Source of the DNA: Lycium barbarum
Lineage: Eukaryota > Streptophyta > Magnoliopsida > Solanales > Solanaceae
Length of the DNA stretch: 64,000 nucleotides
Direction of reading: 5' to 3'
Assembly: GCF_019175385.1 (NCBI RefSeq)
Contig: NC_083344.1
Coordinates: 56,854,782-56,918,781 of the forward strand
Shown here: piece after piece, positions 33,351-45,411 of the stretch
How the letters are laid out: each line of letters begins with the position of its first letter
Numbering within the stretch: the first letter of the stretch is position 1
The notes under the pieces: model-generated
What the model was told of the DNA's origin: nothing
Database searches by the model: none
Seen by the model: the letters and a program-made list of their open reading frames with translations, nothing else
Program-made: the position numbers and the translations under genes

Positions 33351-36300
33351 TGTTATGTCCCGTATTTTCGTATAACGGGAAATCAAGAAAATAAATAAGA
33401 CTTGTGTGTGTTGAGGAAATAATTTGATTCAAGTTGCTATGCTCATGTTGATTATGGAATCATTGATGTCAAGACCTTGGGGAAGGCCGAGGGTAAATTT
33501 GGAATTTTAGAAATTATTTCCGGGAATTACCAAACGGGACATTTCACGAATTGGGCCAAGTTTGGACAACAAGGAATTGAAGCCCAAGTCCTTGAAGAGG
33601 CCGGCCAAGGGGGGGGGGGGGCAAGCCCAAGCCCATTTCATTAAGGTCATGTGCTATGCACATGACCTATGAGTGGATATATATCAAGCACACTTGGTAA
33701 TTATCAAGAAAATAGATAAAAAAAATCAAGAACATAAAGAAAGAGGGGTTTCGGCCACTAGAGAGAAAAAGAAAGAAAAATTTCCAAGCTTGATTGTTGA
33801 TCCAAAAATCTCAAGTTTTACATAGTTGTGGAGTACTCAAGACGCTCTCCGACGTGATACAAGTAGTTTGGAGAAAGAGCGACGTTTGCGACAAGTCGGA
33901 AATTCAAGAAAAAGGTAAGATTTTTATGTTTTAATGTTATGAAATGGATATATATGTGTTAGTGATTGGATTAGTGTGAAGATTGTGGGATGAGGTTGTG
34001 TTTGTGCATGGTGTGTGTGTATATAAAAGGGTGTGTTTGGCCGTGAGTCCCATGTGGTGCAAGGCATAAGAATTTTATCTTGTTTAGTTTGAATAATGTG
34101 TTGTTGTGATCTTTATGTCGTAAAGGATCGATTAAAGAATTGAGTTGGTGCTAGAAAATAATTTCGGACGTTATCGGAAAGTGTATACCTTTGGTATATT
34201 TGTATATATCATAGTATATTTATGATACTAAGGACTTTAAATATGATTTATGGGCGATGATAATGAATTTGGAATGAAACGACGCAAGTTAGAACGTTCG
34301 TCGTAACTTTTGGTGTTTTGAATGAAAATTGGAAAGTAATGAACTTTGAATAAGTTTGTATGTGGTTTGGAACTTGTTGGTGGTGTGTTTGGATAATTTT
34401 GAATGAGTGAATGAATGGACTAATGTGGAAATAGATTTGGAATCTTGAAGTTTGAATATAGAATTACCAACTTATGTAATAAGGTGCCATTTTGAAGTTA
34501 GTGTGTTTGATTGTGATTCGTATTGTGTATTGATGTTTGGGCTGTTGATGTTGTTATATTTTGAGCCGAGCTAAGTCTCGGGGGTGTTAGATTTATAGGG
34601 GAAGTGCTGCCGAAATTTCGGTAGCCAAATATAGCCCAAAGACTAGAATGTTAATTCTCATGAATAGTAACTGGTAAAAGTGACCATTTGCAGTTTCTGG
34701 GCGAAACGGGAATTTCGATTTGAGGAGCGTAAGGCGCCAACCAGGTATGTAAAGCCTACCTATCATTCTTTTGGCATGTCCTAGACATACTAGGTTAAGA
34801 TCGGCCCCTCGGGAATAATCCTACTCTTGGAAATCGAGGTTCAAGTTCGAGCACTATTCACTCAGCGCGATTGAACCCTCTTTGTCACATTTGGTTAAAA
34901 GAATGTTCGTACCTCCATAACTTGTGTTGTTGTGTCCGAAACTCTTCGAAACTTTTGTAGATGGCTCTATGGAGCCGAAAGTCTGTGATTTGTGTCCGCC
35001 ACCTCAATTTAACTCGAGGTGGGCCCGCGAGCCCCGAGGCTCCCCTTATTCGGTTTGTTTGATTCGTTTGTGTCCGTTATGATCCGCAACCGTCTGTTTA
35101 GGACCCAAGGATGTGTTTGAAACTTCCTATGCCATTAATGTACGTTCTATACTTTGAATGATGTGAGATTTTCGAAAAATGACTTATGAACAGTTTTCTT
35201 GCGAATTTGGCAGTTTGGAACTTCGTAACTTTTATACGCATACTTTGATCAGTCTGATTCCTACTCCGATCCTTCGGGCGTCAGTATATACCTCTACGTA
35301 AACTATATGTTAAGTCCGACAAATTATTTTTGATATGCATATGATTTCTGCACTACTATGTTCGTGCTGTCTGCTATGATTTCGTTCGTCGGTACCCGGG
35401 CCGACTTTGTGATCGTGCGCACTATAATATATTCGGGAGTTATGATGTGTTACGGTTTCCGAGGCCTCGCCATAGGGCCGGTTACCGTTTATGGAGTTAT
35501 GATGTGATATGGCATTTGATACGTTCTGATGATATGATGTGTGTGTGATATGATGTGTCTGGAGATTGTACGGAGATTTGAAACCTTCTGGAGTTATGAT
35601 GTGTTGTGGCACCAGCGTCGGGGGGTGACCACGTTCCTAAACCCTATACATGATTTGATTTGCATTTGTACGTTCGCCTCCCGCACAGGTTTGCTTTGTT
35701 TGCGATGTTGGTGTGTTGGTTCTTTCTGACTCCAGCTGTGTTTGTGATTTCTGTACCTTCTGCTTTACATACTCAGTACTTCTCCCGTATTGACCCCCGT
35801 TTCTTCGGGGGCTGTGTTTCATGCCCGCAGGTAGAGAAGCTCGTTTGGGTGGTCCTCCAGTTTAGGCTACTCATTCTGCTGTGTTGGAGAGCTCCCCTTT
35901 GATCCGGAGCCTACTTTGGTACATGTCTTTTGTTGTGTCTGTATTCTGTACATTTGTGGATGTGTGGGTACGGCGGGGCCCTGTCCCGTCGTATGTTCAT
36001 ATGTTCTGTTTTGTCTAGAGGCCTGTAGTCAGATTTGTGGGTCGTGGGTCCGGTGTGTTTGCATGTGAGTCTGTTTTACGATCTTAAGTGGCCCGTACGC
36101 TACTATGGCCAAGTCGGCCTCTGAGTTTGTATGTATGTGTATGCATTTGGGGGCGATGTGCATTCCGCCACCCTTCTGATGTGTGTGTGTGAAATTTGGC
36201 GATGTATATTCCGCCTCCTTTCTGATTTGTGATTTGTTTGATCTGTACGGGCGACTGCTTAGGATAAGTGTTCGGTAGTTGTCTGATTGCGATGTTGAGT

Positions 36301-36413
36301 TCGAATAACGTACGTTGAGTTTGGTCGAGTCTGATTACGATGATTTGGGTGTGAGTTCGTTTGGGGTGTCCCGGAAGGGCACCAGTCGCGGCCCACGGGG
36401 CTGGGTCGTGACA
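33351..36413 (+). repeat. E9 3' LTR
   Basis: Nearly identical to the 5' LTR. By eye I found only some 15-20 substitutions and a shorter G-run (near 33609), so insertion is recent. Confidence 0.93.
35774..35830 (+). promoter_or_regulatory. Three-hairpin LTR module (E9 3' LTR)
   Basis: As in the 5' LTR, with GTATTG in the second arm of stem 1 (G-U pair kept) and loop GTTTCTTC in stem 2. Confidence 0.76.
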
Positions 36414-36418
36414 GATAT

Positions 36419-37760
36419 AGAACATGAGAAAATGGTATGAGCGAAGGAAGCGTTGTCAGACTTTTCCTAGAATTAGCGATGCGTTCTTTTAGTTAGTTTA
36501 CTAATGTTGATACGGATTCTCTTATGAAGGTAACGACGTGATATCGACGGAGAACAAGCGAGCGATATCTTAGCTAAACGACCAAGGTATGTGAGGCTAG
36601 TCCGTCTTTCTAAAGGCATGAATCTTTTGACTTGAATCCCTATTCCTTCCATCAGCTCTTATATTCTAAGAAGTTAAAAGCTTATACTTATGAATGTATA
36701 TATGAGATCAGTTATACGATATGATGACACTAGAATGATGATGATGTTATTCCTTGCCTACACTCACCTTATGTACTAGTCCTTTCAAGGTGAGGCAGAA
36801 TGTCCATGATGGTTCCATAATGTAATCGGGGGATCACGACCTTACATCACCCCGATAGAGTAAAGTTGATCATGAGTCTTATATACACATTATGATAAGA
36901 TAAGTATTTTATGATAAGCATATTACTATGAGTTTTTACGTTAAGCACGTCATGATTGCATTCACACCAGGCCTAGTTGGCCGGGCAGACACCGCTTCGG
37001 CGGGCGGCGATACAGATACACCACGACCTACGGGCGTGGGCAGACACCACTAGTGGACGGCATGAGATGGTACCCCGGACGCGGGAAGCCTGGACGCGGG
37101 CTAATATTATTTATTATCACACCGTTCCGACATGGACGGGCAGCTTGCATATGATGCATACATGTCATGGTGATGAGTATGAGTAAGGTAGCATGCATTA
37201 CTTCATTTATGATTATCAGTCAAATCCAAATGTCTCATGTTGATGTTATCCTCGTATTATTGATGTTTCCTTTCATTATGTATGCCTCTCATACTCGGTA
37301 CAATATTCGTACTGACGTCCTTTCTTCGGACGTTGTGTTCATGCCCACAGGTAGACAGGGAGGAGAACTTGGCCCAGGTCCTCAGTAGCTGTCAGCTGAT
37401 AGATAGCACTACATTGTTCGGAGGTGCTTATGACTATTCTTTTGATGTACATTCATACATGCATATTTTGGGCATGACGGAGTCTTGTTCCGTCCATGTA
37501 TTCATTATGTTAGTAGAAGCTCGTAGATATGCAGTGTGGGTTAGATGGTCTCACAAGATGGTTTCATATGTATGTATATTATTTTGATGGCCAAGGGGCA
37601 AATGTATATAAAGTATTTATATTTTGATTAAATATGATTTTCCTACAATTGGTATGTAAAGTGGATAAAAGAGTATTAAATGAGCGAGACAAGCAGTAGA
37701 GTAAACGGTGCTTGGTAATTGCTCCGGGTACCCGTCGCGGCCCCTAGCTGGGTCGTGACA
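36419..37760 (+). repeat. E8 5' LTR, second part
   Basis: Resumes after the GATAT duplication of E9 and ends CTAGCTGGGTCGTGACA. Donor-like CAAG/GTATGT at 36587, GGCATG following, and the three-hairpin module near the end. ORFs such as 36977-37186 recur in the 3' LTR and are not genes. Confidence 0.92.
37296..37350 (+). promoter_or_regulatory. Three-hairpin LTR module, covariant form (E8 5' LTR)
   Basis: Stem 1 CGGTAC/GTACTG (one G-U), stem 2 ACGTCC/GGACGT instead of CCCCC/GGGGG, stem 3 TTGTG/CACAG instead of CTGCG/CGCAG. Sequence changes on both sides keep the pairing. Confidence 0.8.
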
Positions 37761-37764
37761 GAAG

Positions 37765-37857
37765 TGGTATCAGAGTAGTTCGCCCTAGGAAGTGTCTACG
37801 AGCCGTGTCTAGTAGAGTCTTGTTTATGGTGTGTTGCGCACCACGCTAATAAACAAG
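37765..37857 (+). promoter_or_regulatory. E8 primer-binding site and leader hairpin
   Basis: TGGTATCAGAGT at 37765-37776 (last base differs from the others). Hairpin at 37819-37857: base CTTGTTTAT/ATAAACAAG is fully paired, and the loop TTGCGCAC holds a different palindrome, TGCGCA. Confidence 0.8.
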
Positions 37858-37966
37858 AGGCTACAGGGCATTTAAGAAAATGACAATCTTTCTTCTCATG
37901 AGATCATGCGATAGAGCCATGTCTAGGATTATATCATTCCTAAAGGTGCGTTATGGTTTCAGAAAA

Positions 37967-39717
37967 ATGCCACCGAAAGGAAAAGCTACAGCTGCCCAGA
38001 AAGGCAAAGCTTCGACAAAGAGGCAGGCTGAAAGAGAGCCTCCGGCAAATGTAGAGGAAAGTGAATCGCAAAGTGAGGCCGCGCCCAATGTAGAAGAGCA
38101 GGGAGAAGCCTCAGCTCCGATTCCTCCACCGGGTACTTCGGGTCCACAAGTGTCCGAGGCCATACATTTATTGACGCAGTTGGTTGCCGCTCAGGCACCA
38201 CGAAAGAATGCGGGCCCAAGTGATAATTCAGCTAGTACAAGAGCCCGTGATTTCCTTACTCTAAATCCTCCAGAATTTTTTGGGTCGAAGCCGGATGAGG
38301 ACCCACAAGGTTTTATCGATGAGATGTTGCGGACGCTGAAACTTATGCATGCTTCTGAGACCGAATCCGTGGAGTTGGCCTCATATAGACTTCGCGACGT
38401 GGCGGTACTATTGTATAAGAATTGGGTGATAACAAGAGGGGAGAATGCACCACCTCCCGTGTGGCAAGAGTTTGTAGATGCCTTTATTTGTCACTACTTG
38501 CCACCTGAAGTCCGTCGAGCTAGAGCGGACAGGTTCTTGAATTTGAAACAAGAAAGCATGAGTGCCCCAGAGTATAGTATGCAATTCTACTCATTGGCCC
38601 GGTATGCTCCGACTATGGTGGCTGACATGGGGGACCGAGTCTATAGATTTGTGAGTGGCTTAGGACCACACTTGTTTAGAGATTGCCTGACAGCCTCTTT
38701 GCAAGACGGGATAGATATTTCCCGGATACAGGCTCATGCTCAGAACCTCAAGGAACGACAACGACAGTAGAGAAGTTATCGTGAGGGTGATAGAAGACAA
38801 GGTAAGAGGGCTAGATCTATGGGGGAGAGCAGTGAGTACCGAGGGGGACCAAGACAGACGCATTCCAGGCACTCAGGTCAGTCAGCGACCTGTGCACCTC
38901 CCAGATTCTCGGATAGTAGATTTGACCGTTCTTTTCAGTCAGGACAGGGGCAGAGTTCGAGGGCCTCAGATTCGCAGTCTAGGGGAGACTTTAGCCAGAG
39001 GAGACCTTCAGTACTGCAGTGTAGCCAGTGTGGCAAATTACATTCCGGACAGTGTCGTCAGGGTTCGGATGCTTGTTATGCTTGCGGGCAGGTTGGTCGT
39101 ATGATGAGAGATTGCCCTTCAGCGAGAGATAGAGCGGGGACTCAGCCCACAGGTTCAGCAGCGGGGTCTTCTTCAGCGCGCCCGACAGCACAGACTCCTC
39201 AGACTACAGCAGGCAGAGGCAGAGGTAGAGGGGGAGCATCCACTTCAGGTGCTGTTCGGCCCCGTGTGTATGTTTTAGCTGGGCGACAGGATCTTGAGTC
39301 TTCCCCAGATATTGTCACAGGTACCTTGACTATATTTTCCCGTGACGTATATGCTCTGATTGATCCAGGTTCTACCTTCTCATATATTACTCTGTATATC
39401 GCTGATTGTGTTGGGGTAAGACCTGAGCCAATTAAGCCCTTCGAGGTATTCACTCCGGTTGGTGATCCCGTAATAGCGAGACAAGTATATAAGAACTGTG
39501 TAGTCATTATATGTGATCGCCAGATAAGGGCTGATTTGATTGAACTTGAGATGATAGATTTTGACGTAATTATGGGTATGGACTGGTTGGCATCATGCTA
39601 AGCTAATGTTTGTTGCCGGACAAAGGTAGTTCGATTCCAATTTCTGGGAGAGCCCATACTCGAGTGGGAGGGTAATACAGTTTCCCCAAAGGGTAGGTTT
39701 ATTTCCTACCTCAAGGC
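37967..39717 (+). pseudogene. E8 gag and protease (two stops, then E10)
   Basis: ATG at 37967 (MPPKGKATAAQKGK). Pro/Glu-rich N-terminus, then LLTQLVAAQ, NPPEFFGSKPDEDPQGFIDE, ELASYRLRDVAV and the gag core to about residue 265. TAG at codon 268 (CAG-like context) interrupts the frame. The zinc knuckle near residue 370 reads CYACGQVGRMMRDC, with the zinc-binding His replaced by Arg. Protease follows with LIDPGSTFSYI (Asp near residue 466) and DVIMGMDWL, then TAA at codon 545. E10 splits the chain at YLKA, between protease and RT. An acceptor-like GGTTTCAG precedes the ATG. Apart from the two stops the frame is continuous, so gag and pol were probably one polyprotein. Confidence 0.9.
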
Positions 39718-42700
39718 TGTTACACCCCGTAAGAGTCTGTGCTATTTTAATTAAGACAAGAAAAAAATGAGTTAAGAAAGTTCAAGGAAAGTTAATCGAG
39801 TTAGTAAGAATATCGTTATATATGTATGGTTGCCTTAAGTATCCCGAGGTGACATCGTAACCTAAAGGATTTGAAATCGCGTTATGAGCGTATATGAGGT
39901 AATGTGAGTGCCCTTTTAAAGTATTTGAGATTATTAGTAATGTTATAGAAGATGGATAAAAGATATGAATATATTTTTGCGATTGGAGTTTCGTCGAAGC
40001 TTCGTAAGTTCTCCAGTTACGTTTAAGGTTATTGTGATTCTCCGGACCCTTCGAGATGTGTATGCATTGTTATATGTGTATATGACTATGTATATGCATG
40101 TATAAGAGGTTACACGAGGGTCGGAAGAGGATTAGAAGTTAAACGAATCTGAACGAAATGAATCCGAACAACATCTGAAAAATCTCGGACCAGATGTTTA
40201 GCCCATATTGTTGGAGGCATATCTCCTAGTCTATGAGGAGTTTTAAGGTGTTTCAAAAGCCTAAAATTAAGTTCATCGAGTCTAGTTTCGAACGCAACAA
40301 ACCTCTCGTCAAAATAATATTTGGATAAGGAAATATGGACGATGCAATTTGGGCTGGCAGGGCAGCAAGTTTGGACCCGACCCAAACACTAATGTTTCGG
40401 CCCATGAGGCCCATTAACGTTAATATATATGGCAAATTCACTTTAGGGCTGATCATTTTCAGATAATATCTTCCAAGAACATTAGAGAGAGAGAGAGAGA
40501 AAAATTCAAGGCTAAGGAAGCCATTTTGATCAAAATCCGAGCTCCGAATCCCGAAGCTCATGAAGAGAAAAACGTTGTACGTTGCGTTGCCTTCAATTTG
40601 AGATAAATATTGGTCTTGGGGGATGAAATTTTCATGGTGGAGCTTCTGATAAGGTATTTATAAAATTCCTTTTATGTTATTAAAGTGTTTATTTAGAGTT
40701 TTAACGAATTAGAACGGAGAAAACAGCATTATAAACTCGTTTGTTGTTTTGTTGAAATTTATGGGTGAGGGGCTGTTTTAATTGAAATTGATGGACTGAT
40801 TTGAATTAATATTTTGGTTGTTTTAATCATGGATTATGTGAGGAGAGTGAAGGAACTTAATGGTTATTAAGTTGTTGTAAGGAAACATACAACTTTGTTA
40901 TGGTTTATGTAAAAATGGAAATGAAAGTATCAAGAGGCAAATTATGATTATTGTGGATGAATTTGGAAGATGGAAATGTATAATGAACTTGTATGTTGAA
41001 GGTTAGGAAAAATTGGAAAAGTAGTGGCTTAATGGAAAGTTTGAATGTTTGCATACCTTATGAATATTGTGTGAAAATGGTATGGATGCTTCCGACGTAT
41101 GTTGTAATGATTTTGATGGATGATGAATATGAGAATAATAAGTTTGGGTTGGAAATGTAAGGTTGAAACGCAAAATGTTTCGTTATGTCGAAAGGATGGC
41201 TAGTGATGCCATATCGTATGTTTAATGCATATTGTTGTTATTTATGCTATTTCTGGGTTGTTGTGATGATGAATTGAGCCGAGCTAAGTCTCGGGGATGT
41301 CTTATATACAGAGGAAATGCTGTCGAAATTTTGGTAGGCAAGTCAGTGTTAAGTTGGATTATTGAAAAGTTTGAAACTAACAAATGGTAAACTTGACCAT
41401 TTCTAGATTTTGGACGAAATTGAAGTCGACGCCAAGCGAGCGTAAGGCGCTATCGAGGTATGTCAAGCACTTCCCTTTGTTCCTAGGCATGCTCTGGATG
41501 TGATAGGCTCGGCCGCGACCCTTAAGTACGTCTCCGTTCCCCGGAATTCGAGACGGAAAACCGCTCCAATTCCTTCAATTCAACTGAAGCTATTTTCTTA
41601 CAAATTGCCTTTAAAGTGAATTTTTGTACAAAACTTCCCTAAATGGAGTCGGAACACTTCCAAACGATTATGGATGACCTCATAAGGTCTATTAGCGATA
41701 ATTTACATATGTTGCCTCGAGTTGGTCCGAGGCGGGCCCGCAAGGCCCGATATCTTCTGTAATACTTTAAATACTTCCGTTTTGTCCGATTTTCTCATAA
41801 ACCATCTGAACTATTATTTTGATCATGATACAACTATTTTTATAAAATTCTTACAAAATGATTTCTGAACATCTGAGAATCTGATTCTGATAATAATCTG
41901 TCGTGCCTTCCCAAATAGGATATAGGCGCGTACTATGCATACTATCCGTATACTCTGATTCTGACTTGCCGGTTGGCACCCTTTAGTCTGATTGAGTCCG
42001 TATGTGAGTCTGTATGTATGTGGTTTCCCATGGATCTGTTCGTGGCTGTCTCAATGCATTCCTTCACTGCGTCCCGGGCCAGGTTCTGTTATCGTGCATA
42101 TTTCTCTGCATTGTTCACCACGTCCCTCGGCGTACGGGCCGGGATCTGTTATATCTGTATGATTTTGATATATTGATCTGTGTATGGGGATGGCGGCCAG
42201 GATGGCATCTGATATGATCTGATCTGATCTGATTCTGTCTGTCCACCGCGTCCCGTACTAAGAGGGTCGGGTTCTGTTACCGCGCCCCCAGACAGGGCCG
42301 AAATCTGTATGTCTGTGTGCATGTGCCATCAGTATTTATATAAGCACATGCCTCTGTATGATTCTGTATGGTTCAGTATGACTCTGCACTACTCTGCATG
42401 CATAATTCTGTCTGTCCGTCTGAATTACGACTATGTCTGTATGTCCGTATGGCTTCTGATTCTATATGTCCGTATGGATTCTGATTCTGTATGTCCGTAT
42501 GGATTCTGATTCTGCTCGTCTGTCCGGATTATGATTCCGTCGGTTCGTCCGAACCATGATTCTGTTTATCTGTGTGGACCACGATTCTGTATGTCGGTCT
42601 GGATCATGACTCTGTCCGTCCGTCTGATGTATGGTTTTGTCCGTTCTATTTCTGTGACTCCGGTTCGGACTATGATTGTATCTGTTATGTTTCTGCTTTA

Positions 42701-43194
42701 CATACTCGGTACATTTTCGTACTGACCCCCATTCTTCGGGGGTTGCGTTACATGCCCGCAGGTACAGGCGCACTCGGTGACACGCCGCCAGTCTAGGGCA
42801 CAGGTTCTGTTATCTTGAAGAGCTCCTTTTGCTTCGGAGCATGTACTTTGGTATATATATCTTCTGTTTTCCGTATGTTCTGTATGTATTGAAGTTCTGG
42901 GTACGGCGGGGCCCTGTCCCGTCATATGATTCTGTATGTCTGTAGAGGCCTGTAGATAGATGTGTGGGTTTCGGGTTTCGTCTGTATGTTAGCCTTATCG
43001 GCTTATCTGTAAATGTCTGCATGTTCAGGTATATACATATATATGTTTGCGCGCGTGCCGTATCTGTATCGGCGTACTTCTGTAACATCTGTTTTAAAAA
43101 AAAAAAATCTGTATGGTACGAAATTCGGTCAGGTAGGTATGCACGGGTACCCAGTTAGGGTACCAGTCGCGGCCCACGGGGTTGGGTCGTGACA
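39718..43194 (+). repeat. E10 5' LTR
   Basis: TGTTACACCCCGTAAGAG to GGTTGGGTCGTGACA. It contains a (GA)n run near 40485-40500, CCGAG/CTCGG inverted repeat (about 41279-41294), donor-like CGAG/GTATGT (41458), CTGTATGTCCGTATGGATT repeats (42420-42660) and the three-hairpin module. Short ORFs recur in the other LTR and are not called. Confidence 0.92.
42707..42761 (+). promoter_or_regulatory. Three-hairpin LTR module (E10 5' LTR)
   Basis: CGGTAC/GTACTG (one G-U), CCCCC/GGGGG (loop ATTCTTC), TTGCG/CGCAG (one G-U), then GTAC. Confidence 0.76.
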
Positions 43195-43198
43195 AAAG

Positions 43199-43291
43199 TA
43201 GTATCAGAGCGGTTAGTCCTCGGAAAGTCTACAGGCCGTGTCTAGTAGAGTCTTGTTTATCGATGTGTTGTGCACCACATCTATAAACAGG
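43199..43291 (+). promoter_or_regulatory. E10 primer-binding site and leader hairpin
   Basis: TAGTATCAGAGC at 43199-43210 (one mismatch). Hairpin at 43252-43291 with loop TTGTGCAC and palindrome GTGCAC. Confidence 0.8.
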
Positions 43292-43393
43292 AAGCTACAG
43301 GGCATCTAGGATGTTACCCTTCTTTGAATCTTAGATCATGCGATAGAGCCAGCTGTAGGATATGAATTCCTTTCGACTAACTTTTAATTTTAG

Positions 43394-43454
43394 CCAAAGG
43401 ACGGCATCAACAGAAGGCAATGGCTGATGATATTGGATGCCGCACAGTACTCAG
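43394..43454 (+). other. 61-nt exon-like segment (E10)
   Basis: Bounded by AATTTTAG upstream and TCAG/GTAAGC downstream. It holds an ATG (ATGGCTGATGATATTGGA) open to the donor. E4 has a 61-nt counterpart at 10916-10976, where that ATG reads GTG, so coding use is not conserved. Confidence 0.45.
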
Positions 43455-44113
43455 GTAAGCAATAATGTGAAAGTTGTGTGTCGGAGAAGTTGTTTGAAGT
43501 GTGGTAGAAATATAAGGTTGAAGATTGAACAGAAAAGTGAACAGGAAGGAGCCTCCGATGTTGTTCGAGTTGGGCATGTGAGGTAAGCCTCGACATCTGT
43601 ATAATTTTATCTGTAATTGTTAGCCCCGTGTGGCTACGAGACGACATGATATGATGTATATATATATGCGTATATGTGTTGGCCCTGTGAGGCATGGTTG
43701 GTATTTCTTGTGTACAGGTTTCGGATAGTAAGAAATACAGAGGAACCTCTGCCCAAATATTTTTTTCCAGAGATATGAAAGTAAATATATATATAAAGTA
43801 ATTACAAACAGGTTCTGCGATACTTGTCGGAATTTAGTTTTCTTCTGTCGGTGGTTGGAGAGCACCTTATGGTGATATTTTATCAGATTTCACCGACTAT
43901 TTGGAGACGGAATTCGTGGGACGAAGACTTAAATTTGTAGCCTGTCTGTAATTGTATGTATATGTGTATGAAAGTGAATATCGGAGATTCAGAAAGGCAA
44001 TATGGTAATTGTGCAACTTAGCCGGGGGTGGGACCCGCTACAAAAATTTTCCAAAAATTTGCTAAGACCCCGATTTGCCCTAAAATTATGTGACAAAGGT
44101 CCTGCAGGGCAAT
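43455..44113 (+). other. E10 internal non-coding region
   Basis: No gene seen. It shares CCTCCGATG...GAGTTGGGCA with a donor-like GAG/GTAAGC (near 43583), the GGCCCTGTGAGGCATGG block (about 43680) and a GAGGAACCTCTGCCCAAA block with E9. Confidence 0.6.
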
Positions 44114-44231
44114 TGACGAAATTATATCAGCCCTAACACGTCAAAATGCATGAAAGTTTCGGGGTTAAGCGTGCTCAAGCCAGAGCAATTCTGGGATGGG
44201 TGACCCCCCTGGGAAGTAATGCAAAATTTTG
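44114..44231 (+). ncRNA. 5S-rRNA-like module in E10
   Basis: Second copy of the E9 module in the same relative place. GTTAAGCGTGCT and GGATGGGTGACC are again exact; one extra C follows the latter, and the middle arm has a few changes. A TTTT run lies at the 3' end (about 44226). Retention of the box A and box C cores in two elements that differ elsewhere suggests the module is maintained. Confidence 0.7.
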
Positions 44232-44689
44232 CACAAGAGTAAGTATGATAGATATAAATGGAAATTTGGGGTAACCAAAAGGAAAATAGAATGTGTGGAG
44301 TAATTTAGTGCCCTTACAGGAGTTGCGCAGAACGAGGCGGACTAAATGGGCAAAAAGAAAAGGTGCAACACCGCTCGGTAAATTGAGCGGATTTGAATAA
44401 CAGTTAGAAACGTTCGCCAGTAAGATACTAGTAAATATATCTGTATGTGTGTATGTGTGTGTATGATTTTCGTTTGGTGCCCATATGGATCAAGAGCCGA
44501 GTCCCGGCAACTAAGGTTGTGACAGATGAAGAATAGTAGGAAAGGTGAAAATTAAGAAGTGTGAATAAGGGGAAATCTCCGAAAGAGTCGATAAGCGACA
44601 CGCAAGACGATTTGTATGATAACTTGGCAAACAAGTTCACCAATAAGGAAAATTTTTTTATAAATCACTGGAGCCTTAATAGGAGTGAT

Positions 44690-45070
44690 CTGACTCTAAT
44701 TCGGATTCTATCTGTTATACTTCTGCACTTCCGATTCTGATAAGGATCTGCCTATTACGCCTCTGTACGTCTAATCTTGATCACGCGTCTGTCTGATACA
44801 TCTCCGTATGTCTGATTTTAATTACGACTCTGTCTGATACATTTCTGTCTGTCTGACTTTGATCACGACTCTGTATGATACATTTCTGTACGTCTGATTC
44901 TGATTTTGAATCTGTCTGATACCTCTCTGTACGTCTGACTCCGATCTCAGATTTGTCTGACATACTTCCGTACCTCTGATTTTGACTATGAATCCGTCCG
45001 CCATAGTTTAATACGTCTGCCTCCGATTACGAATCCGTCCGATATGCTTCTACGCGTCCGGTCCTAGTTC
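44690..45070 (+). repeat. CT-rich ~40-bp imperfect repeats (E10)
   Basis: Degenerate repeats of TCTGTCTGATACATTTCTGT / ACGTCTGATTCTGATT type, matching the E9 array. Non-coding. Confidence 0.75.
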
Positions 45071-45375
45071 TGAATCTGTTTGGTATGAGGTGTCTGGTAT
45101 GAAGTGGGATTACGATAATGTGGTAAGAAACTCAGAAGTGTACCAAGAAGTGACGATTACTTATAATGTCTGAAAAGCATTCGTCTGCTACGAGAATATA
45201 GTTTATGGTCCGATAATTATGTGGGGTATGAGAAAATATATTATGAAGGCGTTTGAATCAGTGATGTGAAGAATTACCCCATCATGCTGGTAAAGAAGCC
45301 ATGTCGGAAAATCCACGAAGGACGATTATGAAAGGAACCCTCCCGAAATGGTATGACGCCCCATGAGGTCAATTT

Positions 45376-45411
45376 AACATTCGAGGACGAATGTTTTAAA
45401 GGGGGGGAGGA
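45376..45411 (+). promoter_or_regulatory. E10 polypurine tract and upstream hairpin
   Basis: AACATTCG-AGGA-CGAATGTT (45376-45395), then AAAGGGGGGGAGGA (45398-45411) directly before the 3' LTR. Confidence 0.86.

Larger units (their letters stand above)
27253..36413 (+). mobile_element. E9: large non-autonomous LTR retrotransposon
   Basis: 9.16 kb, target duplication GATAT (27248-27252, 36414-36418). LTRs are 3068 and 3063 bp and nearly identical. The internal region (30321-33350) has the tRNA-Met site, leader hairpin, an acidic 193-residue ORF, a 5S-like module, CT-rich repeats and a polypurine tract, but no gag or pol homology. It must therefore have been mobilised in trans. Termini, primer site and leader match the Tekay-like elements here, which makes them the probable helpers. 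Confidence 0.93.

Noticed and set aside
41973..42217. Pairs of plus ORFs repeated at 47665-47909
   Set aside because: LTR copies of E10; short, low complexity and differing by substitutions that do not respect codons.
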